Assembly: GCA_017308595.1 (NCBI GenBank)
Contig: JAFKER010000012.1
Coordinates: 124,001 to 188,000, forward strand
Length of the DNA: 64,000 nt
From: Afipia sp.
GTDB lineage: Bacteria; Pseudomonadota; Alphaproteobacteria; Rhizobiales; Xanthobacteraceae
Direction: 5' to 3'
In this document: positions 27,150-36,087 of the stretch, piece by piece
Position numbering within the stretch: position 1 is the first letter of the stretch
Layout of the letters: each line of letters starts with the position of its first letter
Made by a program: the position numbers and the translations under genes
The notes under the pieces: model-generated
Databases searched by the model: none
What the model was told of the DNA's origin: nothing
What the model saw: the letters and a program-made list of their open reading frames with translations, nothing else

Positions 27150-27796
27150 TGGGCGCACCCGCAAAATTCCTGTTCGACCTCGACTTCGCGGCACCCGACG
27201 CGGCCAAGGAGCGCGCGGCAAACGCCGTCGAAATCGCACAGCAGATCGCGGAAGCCGAGGCACGCGGCTATCGCGCGGGCTTCGACGCCGCGCGTCATGA
27301 AGCCAAGGCTGAAAGTGACCGGCGCGCCGCGCTGGCGCTGGAGGAGATCGGAATTTCGATCAGATCCATCGCGGGCCGCTTCTCGACCATTGAGGAGCGG
27401 ATGGAAACCGAAGCGGTTGACGTGGCGCTCGCGGTCGCCCGCAAGCTCTGCGCCGAATTGATCGCCGCCGAGCCGCTTACCGAAATGATGGCGCTGGTCA
27501 GCGACTGTTTCCGGCATCTGACCGCGACGCCGCATCTCGTGGTCCGGATCAACGACGCCTTGTACGACGCCGCACGCGTGCGGATCGAACACCTCGCCAA
27601 ACAGAACGGATTCGAAGGCAAACTCGTCATTCTGGCGGAGCCGGACATCGCCACCGGCGACTGCAGGATCGAGTGGGCCGATGGCGGCGTGACACTCGAC
27701 CGCTCCACCATCGACACGAAGATCAATGAACTCGTGGGGCGCTATCTGGCGTCCCGCAATCAGGCCGGCATCCCTGGCCATGAGGACTTGCCATGA
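27149..27796 (+). CDS. fliH: flagellar assembly protein FliH
   Basis: A protein of about 215 residues. Its position between fliG and fliN and its helical Glu/Ala-rich N-terminal half identify it as FliH, the negative regulator of the export ATPase FliI. Visible stretches are IAEAEARGYRAGFDAARHEA, the amphipathic coiled-coil segment, and VRINDALYDAARVRIEHLA followed by ILAEPDIATGDCRIEWADGG, which matches the FliH/SctL C-terminal domain. The ATG at 27149 overlaps the fliG stop. Its own stop overlaps the fliN ATG (ATGA at 27793-27796). FliI itself is not in the window. Confidence 0.88.
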   Translation: MGAPAKFLFDLDFAAPDAAKERAANAVEIAQQIAEAEARGYRAGFDAARHEAKAESDRRAALALEEIGISIRSIAGRFSTIEERMETEAVDVALAVARKLCAELIAAEPLTEMMALVSDCFRHLTATPHLVVRINDALYDAARVRIEHLAKQNGFEGKLVILAEPDIATGDCRIEWADGGVTLDRSTIDTKINELVGRYLASRNQAGIPGHEDLP

Positions 27797-28146
27797 GCGA
27801 CACAGACACGAATGTCCCGCTTCCTGATCTCAACGCAGCAGATGCGCAGTTGCCTGACGAACAGGCCATGTTCGACGACAACGACTATGTCGGCCGCATC
27901 GCCTCGGACCTCGAAGCAGTCTTCGACGTTCCGGTCCAGGTTTCTGCCGTGCTCGGACGCTCCAAAATGGATGTCGCCGATCTTCTCAAGCTGGGCCCCG
28001 GCACCGTGCTCGAACTGGACCGGCGGGTGGGCGAAGCCATCGACATCTACGTCAACAACCGCCTCGTTGCGCGCGGCGAAGTGGTTCTCGTGGAAGACAA
28101 GCTCGGCGTGACAATGACCGAAATCATCAAGGCAGAGCGTTCCTGA
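27793..28146 (+). CDS. fliN: flagellar motor switch protein FliN
   Basis: A 117-residue C-ring component. The SpoA domain occupies the C-terminal two-thirds: FDVPVQVSAVLGRSKMDVAD, LLKLGPGTVLELDRRVGEAI and YVNNRLVARGEVVLVEDKLG, ending VTMTEIIKAERS. It forms the switch with FliM and FliG. It is translationally coupled to fliH by an ATGA overlap. About 67 bases separate it from flbD, so flbD may be transcribed with it or from its own promoter. Confidence 0.96.
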   Translation: MSDTDTNVPLPDLNAADAQLPDEQAMFDDNDYVGRIASDLEAVFDVPVQVSAVLGRSKMDVADLLKLGPGTVLELDRRVGEAIDIYVNNRLVARGEVVLVEDKLGVTMTEIIKAERS

Positions 28147-28213
28147 CCTTTCAACACAACACCGGCGCCGAAAATGGCCCGGACGACGAACAAGAGAATA
28201 ACAGGAGACCATC

Positions 28214-29590
28214 ATGCGGCTTCTCATCGTTGGCACCCTCAAGGGCCAGCTCACCACCGCCACCAAGATCGCCATGGACAACGGCGCGACGGTGACACAC
28301 GCCGAAGACAGCGAACAGGCGATGCGCGTGGTGCGCGGCGGCAAGGGCGCTGATTTGCTGCTGGTCGATGTCGCTCTCGATATCCGCGATCTGGTGATCC
28401 GGCTGGAAGCCGAACACATCCATGTTCCGATTGTCGCCTGCGGCATCACCACCGATGCGCGCGCAGCGGTCGCCGCCATTCACGCGGGCGCGAAGGAATA
28501 CATCCCGCTGCCGCCCGATCCGGAACTGATCGCCGCGGTACTGGCTGCCGTCGCCAACGACTCGCGCGATCTGATCTATCGCGACGATGCCATGGCCCGC
28601 GTGGTCAAGCTGGCGCAACAGATCGCGGGCTCCGATGCCTCGGTGATGATCACCGGCGAATCCGGCACCGGTAAGGAAGTGCTGGCCCGCTATGTTCACA
28701 CTCGCTCGCAGCGTGCCAAGAAGCCGTTCATCTCGATCAACTGCGCTGCAATTCCCGAACATCTTCTCGAGTCCGAGCTGTTCGGCCACGAGAAAGGCTC
28801 CTTCACGGGCGCCATTGCACGCCGCATCGGCAAGTTCGAAGAAGCCACCGGCGGCACTTTATTGCTGGACGAAGTTTCGGAAATGGATGTTCGTCTGCAG
28901 TCGAAACTGCTGCGTGCTATTCAGGAGCGCGTGATCGACCGCGTCGGCGGCACCCGCCCCGTTCCGGTGGACATCCGCATCATCGCGACCTCGAACCGCA
29001 ACCTCGCCGACGCCGTCAAGGCCGGGACGTTCCGCGAAGACCTGCTGTTCCGCCTCAATGTCGTGAACCTGAAAATTCCGGCGCTGCGCGACCGCCCCGC
29101 CGACATCCTCGAACTCGCCCAGCATTTCGTGAAGAAGTATGCCGACGCCAACGGCGTTCCACTGCGGCCTATCTCGGCGGACGCGCGCCGTGTGCTCACC
29201 ACCAACCGCTGGCAGGGCAACGTCCGCGAGCTTGAGAACACCATGCACCGCGCGGTGCTGATGGCGAGCGGCGATGAGATCGGCGCGGATGCAATCATTT
29301 CGCCGGATGGCGACCGCCTCGACACCGCGAGGACATCACCAGCGGTGGCGCATGCCACCATGGCCGCCGAACAGGTGACCCGCGCGCTGGTGGGTCGCAC
29401 CGTGGCGGATGTCGAACGCGACCTCATTCTGGAAACACTGAAGCATTGCCTCGGCAACCGGACCCATGCCGCAAACATTCTCGGCATCTCGATCCGCACC
29501 CTGCGCAACAAGTTGAACGAATATGCCGACGACGGTCAGCCGATCCCGCCACCGAACTCCGGCGAGATGCGCGGCGTGGCGGCGGCGTAA
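28214..29590 (+). CDS. flbD: sigma-54-dependent flagellar regulator FlbD
   Basis: A 458-residue NtrC-type activator of class III/IV flagellar genes. The N-terminal receiver-like domain (1-115) has a possible acceptor Asp in LLLVDVALDI. It lacks the acidic pair normally found after strand 1 (LLIVGTLKG instead of an Asp pair). The AAA+ domain has Walker A GESGTGKE (about residues 157-164), the sigma-54 contact loop GSFTGA in place of GAFTGA, Walker B GGTLLLDEVSEM and an arginine-finger region. The C-terminal Fis helix-turn-helix is NRTHAANILGISIRTLRNKL. It has a strong AACAGGAG site and closes the flagellar run. Confidence 0.93.
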   Translation: MRLLIVGTLKGQLTTATKIAMDNGATVTHAEDSEQAMRVVRGGKGADLLLVDVALDIRDLVIRLEAEHIHVPIVACGITTDARAAVAAIHAGAKEYIPLPPDPELIAAVLAAVANDSRDLIYRDDAMARVVKLAQQIAGSDASVMITGESGTGKEVLARYVHTRSQRAKKPFISINCAAIPEHLLESELFGHEKGSFTGAIARRIGKFEEATGGTLLLDEVSEMDVRLQSKLLRAIQERVIDRVGGTRPVPVDIRIIATSNRNLADAVKAGTFREDLLFRLNVVNLKIPALRDRPADILELAQHFVKKYADANGVPLRPISADARRVLTTNRWQGNVRELENTMHRAVLMASGDEIGADAIISPDGDRLDTARTSPAVAHATMAAEQVTRALVGRTVADVERDLILETLKHCLGNRTHAANILGISIRTLRNKLNEYADDGQPIPPPNSGEMRGVAAA

Positions 29591-29609
29591 GGACCAAAAA
29601 ACGTCTTGT

Positions 29610-29672
29610 GCGGGCTTGACCCGCGCATCCATCAGTTCTCAAAAAAGACGGATGGCCGGGTTAGGCCCGGCC
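29610..29672. repeat. two adjacent GC palindromes after flbD
   Basis: GCGGG/CCCGC (29610-29614 and 29620-29624) and GGCCGGG/CCCGGCC (29654-29660 and 29666-29672), each with a 5-base loop, resemble the dispersed intergenic palindromes of Bradyrhizobium-type genomes. They are flanked by related words (CGCATCCATC, GGATGGCC) and together look like the two halves of one larger inverted element. They could also terminate flbD transcription. Confidence 0.55.
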
Positions 29673-29713
29673 ACGACGAATTGTTAGCCTGCCGGACCCC
29701 GCCAAAGACCACA

Positions 29714-29743
29714 ACGTCGTCCCCGCGAAAGCGGGGACGACGT
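29714..29743. terminator. perfect 13-bp hairpin with GAAA loop, bidirectional terminator or repeat
   Basis: The arms ACGTCGTCCCCGC (29714-29726) and GCGGGGACGACGT (29731-29743) pair perfectly around GAAA. It lies between the convergent flbD and SRPBCC genes, where a bidirectional terminator would be expected. A close relative with the same loop occurs at 37470-37493, which suggests a dispersed family. Confidence 0.65.
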
Positions 29744-29772
29744 GAAGAGAATGCCACTTCGCCGGCAAAATC

Positions 29773-30324
29773 CTAATTCTGCCCCGGCTTTTTCGTGCCC
29801 GCTTCAGCAATCCGCTTAATACCGGCGAGGCCCTTTGCCATCTCGCCGCCCAGCACATTGTCCATGCTGACAAACAGACCAATCGCCTTGCCGATAAAGT
29901 CATTTTGCCCGGACATGCTCCACGTCAGGGCCGTGCCGTCCCCTTCCGCCTTCAGGGTGAAGTCGGAATAACTGGTGCCGACGAACGGTTTGACGAAATC
30001 GGTTCTGATTTTCACCTGCGCGCCGGGCTGACTTTCCATCAACGTCATGCGGCCCTCACCGACCTCATTGTTGCCTGACCAGGCGAACACCGCGCCCTTG
30101 CCGCTGGCAGGACCGTCGAACGAAACCTTTGCCTTCGGATCGCGATCCGCCCAGGGCGACCACGCCTGCCAGCGGTGAAAATCGTCGATCTGCGCAAAGA
30201 CCTCCTGCGCAGGCGCAGCGATCGTCGTCGCCCGGGTGATCCGGTAATCGGATGGCTGCAACAGGATCAGCGCCACGAACGAGCCGATGGTGGCGATCAG
30301 GCCAACCAGAATCTTCTGCATCAT
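29773..30324 (-). CDS. SRPBCC (START-like) family membrane-anchored protein
   Basis: A 183-residue protein with an N-terminal membrane segment (KILVGLIATIGSFVALILL) and a SRPBCC lipid- or ligand-binding fold. The fold begins at TRATTIAAPAQEVFAQIDDF and HRWQAWSPWADRDPKAKVSF and ends with a long C-terminal helix (IGLFVSMDNVLGGEMAKGLA). This is the polyketide-cyclase/dehydrase-like group that is widespread in bacteria without a known ligand. It starts 4 bases after the aminotransferase stop and is cotranscribed with it. Two adjacent ATGs (30324 and 30321) are equally possible starts. Confidence 0.8.
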   Translation of the reverse strand: MMQKILVGLIATIGSFVALILLQPSDYRITRATTIAAPAQEVFAQIDDFHRWQAWSPWADRDPKAKVSFDGPASGKGAVFAWSGNNEVGEGRMTLMESQPGAQVKIRTDFVKPFVGTSYSDFTLKAEGDGTALTWSMSGQNDFIGKAIGLFVSMDNVLGGEMAKGLAGIKRIAEAGTKKPGQN

Positions 30325-30328
30325 GACG

Positions 30329-31567
30329 TCAACTCTTGTCCACGTTCGCGCTGCGGCTCGGCACGCCGAACTCCTTGCGGCAAACTTCGGCCAGCGCGGC
30401 AACGCCCTCGCGGATTTCCTGCACCGACGGACTGGCGAAACATAAGCGCAGACGGCTTTTGCTATGCCCGGCATTGACCGACCATTCCGTGCCCGGATTG
30501 ATGGAGATTCCGGCGGCCAGCGCTGCCTGATACAGCTTCATCGTATCGACGCTGTCCGGCAGCTTGACCCAAAGAAAGATCCCACCCGGCGGATCGTCAA
30601 ATTCGGCAGCGGTGCCGAACTGTTCGGCCAGCGCTTCCATCATCGCTTCCAGCTTGACGCGCAAACCTTTCGCCAGTTTCGGCACATGATCGTTGAAATG
30701 CGCGGGGCAGAATTCCGCCAGCACCATTTGCTCCAGCGCGCCGGAACCCGCATCGGTCTTGATGGGCAGAATGCGCGACAGCACCGCCCACGGCGCGACG
30801 ATGTAGCCGACGCGCAGCGCGGGCGCGACGGATTTGGAGAACGAGCCGATGTGGATCACATTGTCCGTCTTCGTCATGGCATAGAGCGCGGGGGGACGTT
30901 TACCGCTCCAGATCAGGTCGGCATAGCAATCGTCCTCGAAGATCGGCACACCGTAATCTTCCGATAGCTTCAGCAGTTCGCGCCGCCGCTGTTCGCTCAT
31001 GATCGTGCCGGTCGGATTCTGCACCGTGGGAATGGTGTAGATGTATTTCGGCCGGATGCCCTTACTCCTGAGGTCCTTCAGCGCGGCTTCTACCGCGTCG
31101 ACCCGCATTCCGTCATGATCGAGCGGAATGCCGACAATGTTGATGCCACGCCGCGTCAGCCGCGTGATCGATCCCTGATAGCATTCCTGCTCGATCAACA
31201 CGGTGTCGCCCGGCGACAGCAGCAGGCCATTGACCAGATCAAGGCCCTGCAGGGATCCGGACGTAATCAGGATTTCATCGGCGGTGCAGGTGATCCCGGC
31301 ATCGCGCTTCAACTTGCCGACGAGGAATTCGCGCAGCGGCCGATAGCCGAGCGGCCCGCTGTTCAGGCCATAGGTCGCGAGCGTCGCCCCCTCCCGCGTC
31401 AGCACCGCGGTCGAGGCTTCGAGCAGCTTCGCAACTGGCACCTGATCGGCGTCGTTGTTGCCGCCGACGAAATTGTATCTGGGAAAGCCGTTCGATTTCG
31501 CCGCGGCAGGCGGCAGACCGGCGGCCAGCAGCGGCGTGAAGTCGAACGATCCGGAGGCTGAAGTCAT
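30329..31567 (-). CDS. PLP-dependent aminotransferase (2-aminoadipate transaminase-like)
   Basis: A 412-residue fold-type I aminotransferase resembling LysN/ARO8-type enzymes. The features are LATYGLNSGPLGYRPLREFL, EILITSGSLQGLDLVNGLLL, TIPTVQNPTGTIMSEQRRRE and the PLP Lys in HIGSFSKSVAPALRVGYIVA. The C-terminal Arg is in SRLRLCFA. There is no GntR domain in front, so it is an enzyme and not an MocR regulator. Donor and acceptor are uncertain; aromatic or branched amino acids are common in this group. The ATG at 31567 follows GGGAGA. It forms an operon with the SRPBCC gene. Confidence 0.85.
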   Translation of the reverse strand: MTSASGSFDFTPLLAAGLPPAAAKSNGFPRYNFVGGNNDADQVPVAKLLEASTAVLTREGATLATYGLNSGPLGYRPLREFLVGKLKRDAGITCTADEILITSGSLQGLDLVNGLLLSPGDTVLIEQECYQGSITRLTRRGINIVGIPLDHDGMRVDAVEAALKDLRSKGIRPKYIYTIPTVQNPTGTIMSEQRRRELLKLSEDYGVPIFEDDCYADLIWSGKRPPALYAMTKTDNVIHIGSFSKSVAPALRVGYIVAPWAVLSRILPIKTDAGSGALEQMVLAEFCPAHFNDHVPKLAKGLRVKLEAMMEALAEQFGTAAEFDDPPGGIFLWVKLPDSVDTMKLYQAALAAGISINPGTEWSVNAGHSKSRLRLCFASPSVQEIREGVAALAEVCRKEFGVPSRSANVDKS

Positions 31568-31690
31568 CACGGCGTCTCCCGTTTATTGTTGATTGTATGA
31601 GGGAGGCCCTCATTGCCGGCATTGCACCGGGGTGTACGGTCAACTTACAGAAACGGGCGACTGCCGCGCAACCGGCATCGCGCCGCATGT

Positions 31691-31846
31691 TCAGGCGCGG
31701 GACGGCCTGTTCGCGCGTTCATAAATCACCGGCGGCGGCTGATCGCCAGCGGTGTATCGCAGATAGAAGTTATAGGCGAACAGACCAAAGACCGCCGCGA
31801 TGAAAGTGACGACCAAGGCGATCACGATGCGCTTGAGTATCGCCAT
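31691..31846 (-). CDS. small single-span membrane protein, 51 aa
   Basis: This short gene starts with ATG at 31846 and ends with TGA at 31691-31693. The product has one hydrophobic segment (residues about 6-26, RIVIALVVTFIAAVFGLFAY) and a short polar tail ending in RPSRA. It starts 6 bases after the stop of the DUF4345 gene, so it is likely coexpressed. No family is recognised. Its orientation, with a basic residue pair before the membrane span, suggests the N-terminus lies in the cytoplasm. Confidence 0.6.
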   Translation of the reverse strand: MAILKRIVIALVVTFIAAVFGLFAYNFYLRYTAGDQPPPVIYERANRPSRA

Positions 31847-31852
31847 CGGCAA

Positions 31853-32245
31853 TCAGTGCGAAGGCAGCGCTGCACGCCGGGCGACGCGCCGCTGCAGCAG
31901 CCACAACAGCGGCGCATAAATTAATGTCATGAACAGGCCGAACAGCGCGCCGACGCTCGGAATTCCATGCAGCATCACCGAATAAAGCTCAGCCAGGCCG
32001 CCCAGCACGATCATAAAAGTCAGGATACCGAACCGCTCGCGATAGCGTTCGACATGAGGGATCGCGCACAGCAGCACGAGGCCCATACCCGTCATCATGC
32101 CGGAAAGCAGACGGAAGTAGTTATCGACAGTGATGGTGCCGACACCGTGCAGGAACTGCACGCCGAGGATGATGCCGCACAACCCGAGTCCAAGCAGCAC
32201 CAGCGCACTGAATGCCGTGGCAACCTGAAGAAAGAAGCGTTCCAT
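31853..32245 (-). CDS. DUF4345-type small membrane protein
   Basis: A 130-residue protein with four predicted membrane segments. FFLQVATAFSALVLLGLGLC opens it, GVGTITVDNYFRLLSGMMTG and LCAIPHVERYRERFG lie in the middle, and the last segment is ALFGLFMTLIYAPLLWLLQR. This pattern fits the DUF4345 family of unknown function. It lies on the minus strand with the 51-residue membrane protein directly downstream, and is divergent from the RecD-like helicase gene. No substrate or partner is evident. Confidence 0.7.
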   Translation of the reverse strand: MERFFLQVATAFSALVLLGLGLCGIILGVQFLHGVGTITVDNYFRLLSGMMTGMGLVLLCAIPHVERYRERFGILTFMIVLGGLAELYSVMLHGIPSVGALFGLFMTLIYAPLLWLLQRRVARRAALPSH

Positions 32246-32381
32246 CCGCGCACCGGTTCTTTGGATATTCCGGGCGAACCTTATATGAGAAGCGCTCGCG
32301 AGTCAGTTATGCAGACATGCCTTGCCACGGCTGCTTTGTTCGCTTGCACCGGGCGTAATATAAAGTATCCAGCATCTCACG

Positions 32382-33491
32382 ATGACGACCTTCACCCCGC
32401 ACCAGAATCAGGCGCTGAGCGCCGTCGCCGCCTGGCTCAAGGCCAAGCCGGGCAAGAACGGCACGCCGCAGGTGTTCCGGCTGTTCGGCTACGCCGGAAC
32501 CGGCAAAACGACGTTGGCGCGACATATTGCGGACGGCGTGAACGGCAATGTGAAATTCGCGGCCTTCACCGGCAAGGCGGCGCTCGTGATGCGCAACAAG
32601 GGCTGCGATAACGCCTCGACCATCCACTCGCTGATCTACCGTACCCGCGAATCCGGCGAGGAGCAGCCGAGCTTTGAACTGTGGGACGACGCGCCCGCCT
32701 CCAAGGCCAGGCTGATCGTGATTGACGAATGCTCGATGGTCGACGCCGAACTCGGCCGCGACCTGATGTCGTTCGATTGCCCGCTGCTGGTGCTGGGCGA
32801 TCCTGCGCAGTTGCCGCCGATTCAGGGCGGCGGTTTCTTTACAGATGCCGAACCGGACGCAATGCTGACGGAAGTTCACCGGCAGGCGCAGGACGATCCC
32901 ATCGTGCGCATGTCGATGGCGGTGCGCGAGGGCCGTTCGCTCGATCTCGGCACGTTCGGCGAAAGTGAGGTCGTGCGCCGCGACGGGCTCGATCCAGACC
33001 GCGTCATGGCGGCGGATCAGGTTCTGGTCGGGCGCAACAACACCCGCCGTGCCTACAACATGCGCGTGCGCCAGAAGCAGGGCATCGAAGACCCGTTGCC
33101 CGTGGCCGGCGACAAGCTTGTCTGCCTGCGCAACAACCGCAAGAAAGCGCTGTTCAATGGCGGCCTGTGGCGGGTGAAATCGCGCACCCCGTCGAAATCG
33201 AAAATCCTCACCATGCGGCTGTCACCGGACGAGGAATTCGGCGCCAAGGTCACCAAGGTTTCGGTCCGGCAGGACTGTTTCAGCGGCGGCATCGAGGACA
33301 TTCCGTGGGAGCAGCGCCGCCCCTACGACGAGTTCGACTACGGTTACGTGCTGACCGTGCACAAGTCGCAAGGCTCGCAGTGGAACGATGTGGTGCTGTT
33401 CGACGAGAGCTTTGCCTTCCAGGACAGCCGGACCCGTTGGCTTTACACCGGCATCACCCGCGCGGCGAAACGGTTAACGATTGTGGTTTGA
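32382..33491 (+). CDS. RecD/Dda-like SF1B DNA helicase (AAA family ATPase)
   Basis: A compact 369-residue helicase. Motif I is FGYAGTGKTTLARHIA (about residues 35-50), motif II is LIVIDECSMVD, motif III is LGDPAQLPPIQGGGFF, and the C-terminal motifs are YVLTVHKSQGSQWNDVVLFD and YTGITRAAKRLTIVV. These match RecD2- and phage Dda-type 5'-3' helicases and related exonuclease-associated ATPases. It lacks the long N-terminal domain of RecD2, so it is closer to the stand-alone short forms. The biological role is probably DNA repair or recombination. It is monocistronic. Confidence 0.87.
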   Translation: MTTFTPHQNQALSAVAAWLKAKPGKNGTPQVFRLFGYAGTGKTTLARHIADGVNGNVKFAAFTGKAALVMRNKGCDNASTIHSLIYRTRESGEEQPSFELWDDAPASKARLIVIDECSMVDAELGRDLMSFDCPLLVLGDPAQLPPIQGGGFFTDAEPDAMLTEVHRQAQDDPIVRMSMAVREGRSLDLGTFGESEVVRRDGLDPDRVMAADQVLVGRNNTRRAYNMRVRQKQGIEDPLPVAGDKLVCLRNNRKKALFNGGLWRVKSRTPSKSKILTMRLSPDEEFGAKVTKVSVRQDCFSGGIEDIPWEQRRPYDEFDYGYVLTVHKSQGSQWNDVVLFDESFAFQDSRTRWLYTGITRAAKRLTIVV

Positions 33492-33708
33492 TACTTTTGG
33501 CTAGACTGCCGGGTCTCGGCAGCTTTAGTCCGCGAAGCGAACTTCTGCTTTCGCGCTGCAAAATGCAATTTCCTTGAGCAGGTACCTTTCTCGCACTTAT
33601 GGTGGAACCCGGCTGGCCGGATTGGCCGGCTTTCGCCGTGGGGGCATGGCGGGCGCGCCGCCGAAATGACGAGCAGCGCTGAATAAGGGTGGCTGGGGAA
33701 CCCCGGGG

Positions 33709-35394
33709 ATGACCGATTCCATAAGTGGCGGGCTGGAGATCTCCGGCCGCGATCTCACGGGCGCCCGCTTTGGCGAACGGCTGAAGCGTATTGCGCACTG
33801 GTTGAGCCAGCGCAACGTCTTCGACCTTGCCTCCTGCGTGGCACTCACGGCGCTGGTCATTCTCGCCGTTTGGACATTCCAGGACTATGCGATTTCCAAC
33901 GACGAGGGCGTCCAGCACCGCTACGGCGAACTGATCGTCGCCTATTACAAAAGCGGTTTCACTGACCAATCGGTGTTCAAGCTCGATAATCTTTATCTGT
34001 ATGGCGGGCTGTTCGACCTTCTCGGCCTCGGCCTGAGTTACATCATCCCCGTCGACCAGTATGAACTGCGCCATCTGTTGTGCGCACTGATCGGCATTGG
34101 CGGCATCGGCGCCGCGGCCGCCACCGCACGGCTGATCGCGAGCCCGCGCGCAGCCTTTTTCACCATTGTGGCGCTGGCGCTGTGCGGCTCGTGGTACGGC
34201 GCAATGTACAACCACACCAAGGGCATCCCGCTTGCCGCATTCATGGCGGGTGCGATGTATTTCCTCATCCGTGCGAGCCGCGACCTGCCGACTCCGCGTA
34301 TGCGCGACGTGATCGGCTTTGGAATCATGACCGGCGCGGCGCTCGGCATCCGATCACTCAGCCTGCTGCTGCTCGGTTACCTTTGCCTTGCCATCCTGAT
34401 CAATCTGCCACGCCCTGTGATCGGCCACTGGCAGGAGCGGGCCCGGTTCGCGCTGCGCTCGGCACTGTGGTTTCTTCCGGCACTGGTGATCGCCTATCTG
34501 ATCATGATTGCCACATGGCCATGGGCTGCGCTGTCACCACTCAATCCGATCCGCGGCCTGATATCGTTCGGTGATTTTCATTATCACATCCGCACCATCC
34601 TGTTCGGCCAGACCTACGAGATGGCCGACGTACCGCGCTATTACGTGCCGACATATATCGCGATCCGCTTGCCTCTGCTGACGCTGGGCGCGACATTGTT
34701 TTCGTTGCTGCTGATAATGTTGCCGGCAAGAGCTGGCGGCGTCGTTGGCGCCCAGCGCCGCGAACTGGGGCTGATCGCATTCACCGCAATCTTTCCGATT
34801 GCGTGTCAGGTCGCAGTCGAAGGACCGGCGTTCGATGGTTGCAGGCATTTCCTGTTTGTATTTACGCCGATCGCGGTACTCGCCGGTGTGGGACTGAGCA
34901 AATCAATCGGCATACTGGCGCGATTTCATCGCTCAACGCTGGTGGTCTGGCTCGCGATAATCGCGACCTGCTACACTTGGACGGCAGGCAAGCTCTACCA
35001 CCTGCATCCCTACGAGTATCTTTATTACAATCAACTCGTCGGCGGTCTGGAAGGCGCATCCCGGCGCTTCGTGACCGATTACTGGGTCAACAGCATGCCG
35101 GAAGCCGTCGAAGAGCTGCATGACTTTCTCGACCGCACCGAACCTGCAACCGCGCACACGAAACAGTACAAGGTCGCAGTATGCGGCGAGCGCGTCTCCT
35201 ATGAAGAATACGCCCGGCCAAACCTGCAATGGATCAAGATGTACGACTGGCGCTTCGCGGATTTCTACATCGCGCCGACGCACATGAATTGCGATCGCAT
35301 TCTCGCCGGCAAGGTAATCGCCAAGGTGGAGCGCATGGGCGTGACCATCGGTGTAGTAAAGGACCGTCGCAGGGTACGCGAAACGGAGGAGTAA
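33709..35394 (+). CDS. GT-C type membrane glycosyltransferase-like protein
   Basis: A 561-residue protein with about ten to twelve membrane segments between residues 40 and 430 and a soluble C-terminal part. The first periplasmic loop holds an acidic motif (YAISNDEGVQHRYGE) in the position of the catalytic Asp/Glu of GT-C transferases (ArnT/PMT/GT39-like). That supports transfer from a polyprenyl-phosphate sugar donor. No adjacent sugar pathway genes are seen, so the acceptor is unknown. The ATG at 33709 is preceded by GGGGAACCCCGGGG. The family assignment rests on topology and the acidic loop only. Confidence 0.65.
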   Translation: MTDSISGGLEISGRDLTGARFGERLKRIAHWLSQRNVFDLASCVALTALVILAVWTFQDYAISNDEGVQHRYGELIVAYYKSGFTDQSVFKLDNLYLYGGLFDLLGLGLSYIIPVDQYELRHLLCALIGIGGIGAAAATARLIASPRAAFFTIVALALCGSWYGAMYNHTKGIPLAAFMAGAMYFLIRASRDLPTPRMRDVIGFGIMTGAALGIRSLSLLLLGYLCLAILINLPRPVIGHWQERARFALRSALWFLPALVIAYLIMIATWPWAALSPLNPIRGLISFGDFHYHIRTILFGQTYEMADVPRYYVPTYIAIRLPLLTLGATLFSLLLIMLPARAGGVVGAQRRELGLIAFTAIFPIACQVAVEGPAFDGCRHFLFVFTPIAVLAGVGLSKSIGILARFHRSTLVVWLAIIATCYTWTAGKLYHLHPYEYLYYNQLVGGLEGASRRFVTDYWVNSMPEAVEELHDFLDRTEPATAHTKQYKVAVCGERVSYEEYARPNLQWIKMYDWRFADFYIAPTHMNCDRILAGKVIAKVERMGVTIGVVKDRRRVRETEE

Positions 35395-35571
35395 TCCGTC
35401 CGCACCGGACACGGACTCGTGTCCCCTGATCGTCATTAAGGTGCGATGATACGGAACCTTTCCCGCCTCAAGGGGTTACATTCCATTCGCACCAGCAATC
35501 AGTCCCCGGCGCAACATCGCGTTGCTCAAGCCCGGACTGGACCCCAAGCCACCTCAACTGAAGGATACTCA

Positions 35572-35949
35572 ATGCGAACTGCAAAACTTCTCGCAGCGGC
35601 CCTGCTTGCAGGCGCGGCAGCCCTCACCGCCTCTCAGCCCGCAGCTGCTGCTCCGCTGATGAACAGCAAGGTCCTGTCCAGCGCGGCCTCGGCATCAAGC
35701 AACATCGAGAACGTGCAGTATTATCGCCGTGGTTACGGTCACCACCACCATCATCGCCGCGGATATGGCGGCACGGCAGCCGGCGTCGGCATCGGCCTGG
35801 CGGCGGGTGCCATCATCGGCGGCGCGATTGCCGCCTCTCAGGCACAGGCGCAGCAGAACGCCGCCTATTGCTCGCAGCGCTATCGCTCCTACGACCCGGC
35901 ATCGGGCACATATCTCAACAGGGACGGCAACCGTTATCCCTGCCCGTAA
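35572..35949 (+). CDS. BA14K-like secreted protein
   Basis: A 125-residue protein. A signal peptide (MRTAKLLAAALLAGAAALTA, cleavage near AAA) is followed by a His-rich stretch (YGHHHHHRRGYGG), a Gly/Ala hydrophobic segment that looks like a membrane-spanning or glycine-zipper region, and the C-terminal BA14K motif (YCSQRYRSYDPASGTYLNRD). BA14K proteins of Brucella are immunoreactive and lectin-like. The start follows GAAGGA. It is monocistronic and followed by a strong terminator. Confidence 0.85.
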   Translation: MRTAKLLAAALLAGAAALTASQPAAAAPLMNSKVLSSAASASSNIENVQYYRRGYGHHHHHRRGYGGTAAGVGIGLAAGAIIGGAIAASQAQAQQNAAYCSQRYRSYDPASGTYLNRDGNRYPCP

Positions 35950-35973
35950 GTTCTGCCCCTATCACAACATCAG

Positions 35974-36002
35974 CCGCGAGACATTTGTCTCGCGGTTTTT
36001 TA
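35974..36002 (+). terminator. rho-independent terminator of the BA14K gene
   Basis: The arms CCGCGAGAC (35974-35982) and GTCTCGCGG (35987-35995) enclose an ATTT loop and are followed by a T-run to 36001. It lies 25 bases after the stop codon. Confidence 0.9.
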
Positions 36003-36087
36003 TTGGCCTGACGCTACGATCGCTGGTATGCGGCAAAACCCTCGGCTAGGCTTCGCCACCAACAAGAATAACTGCCGGGGAAATGCC

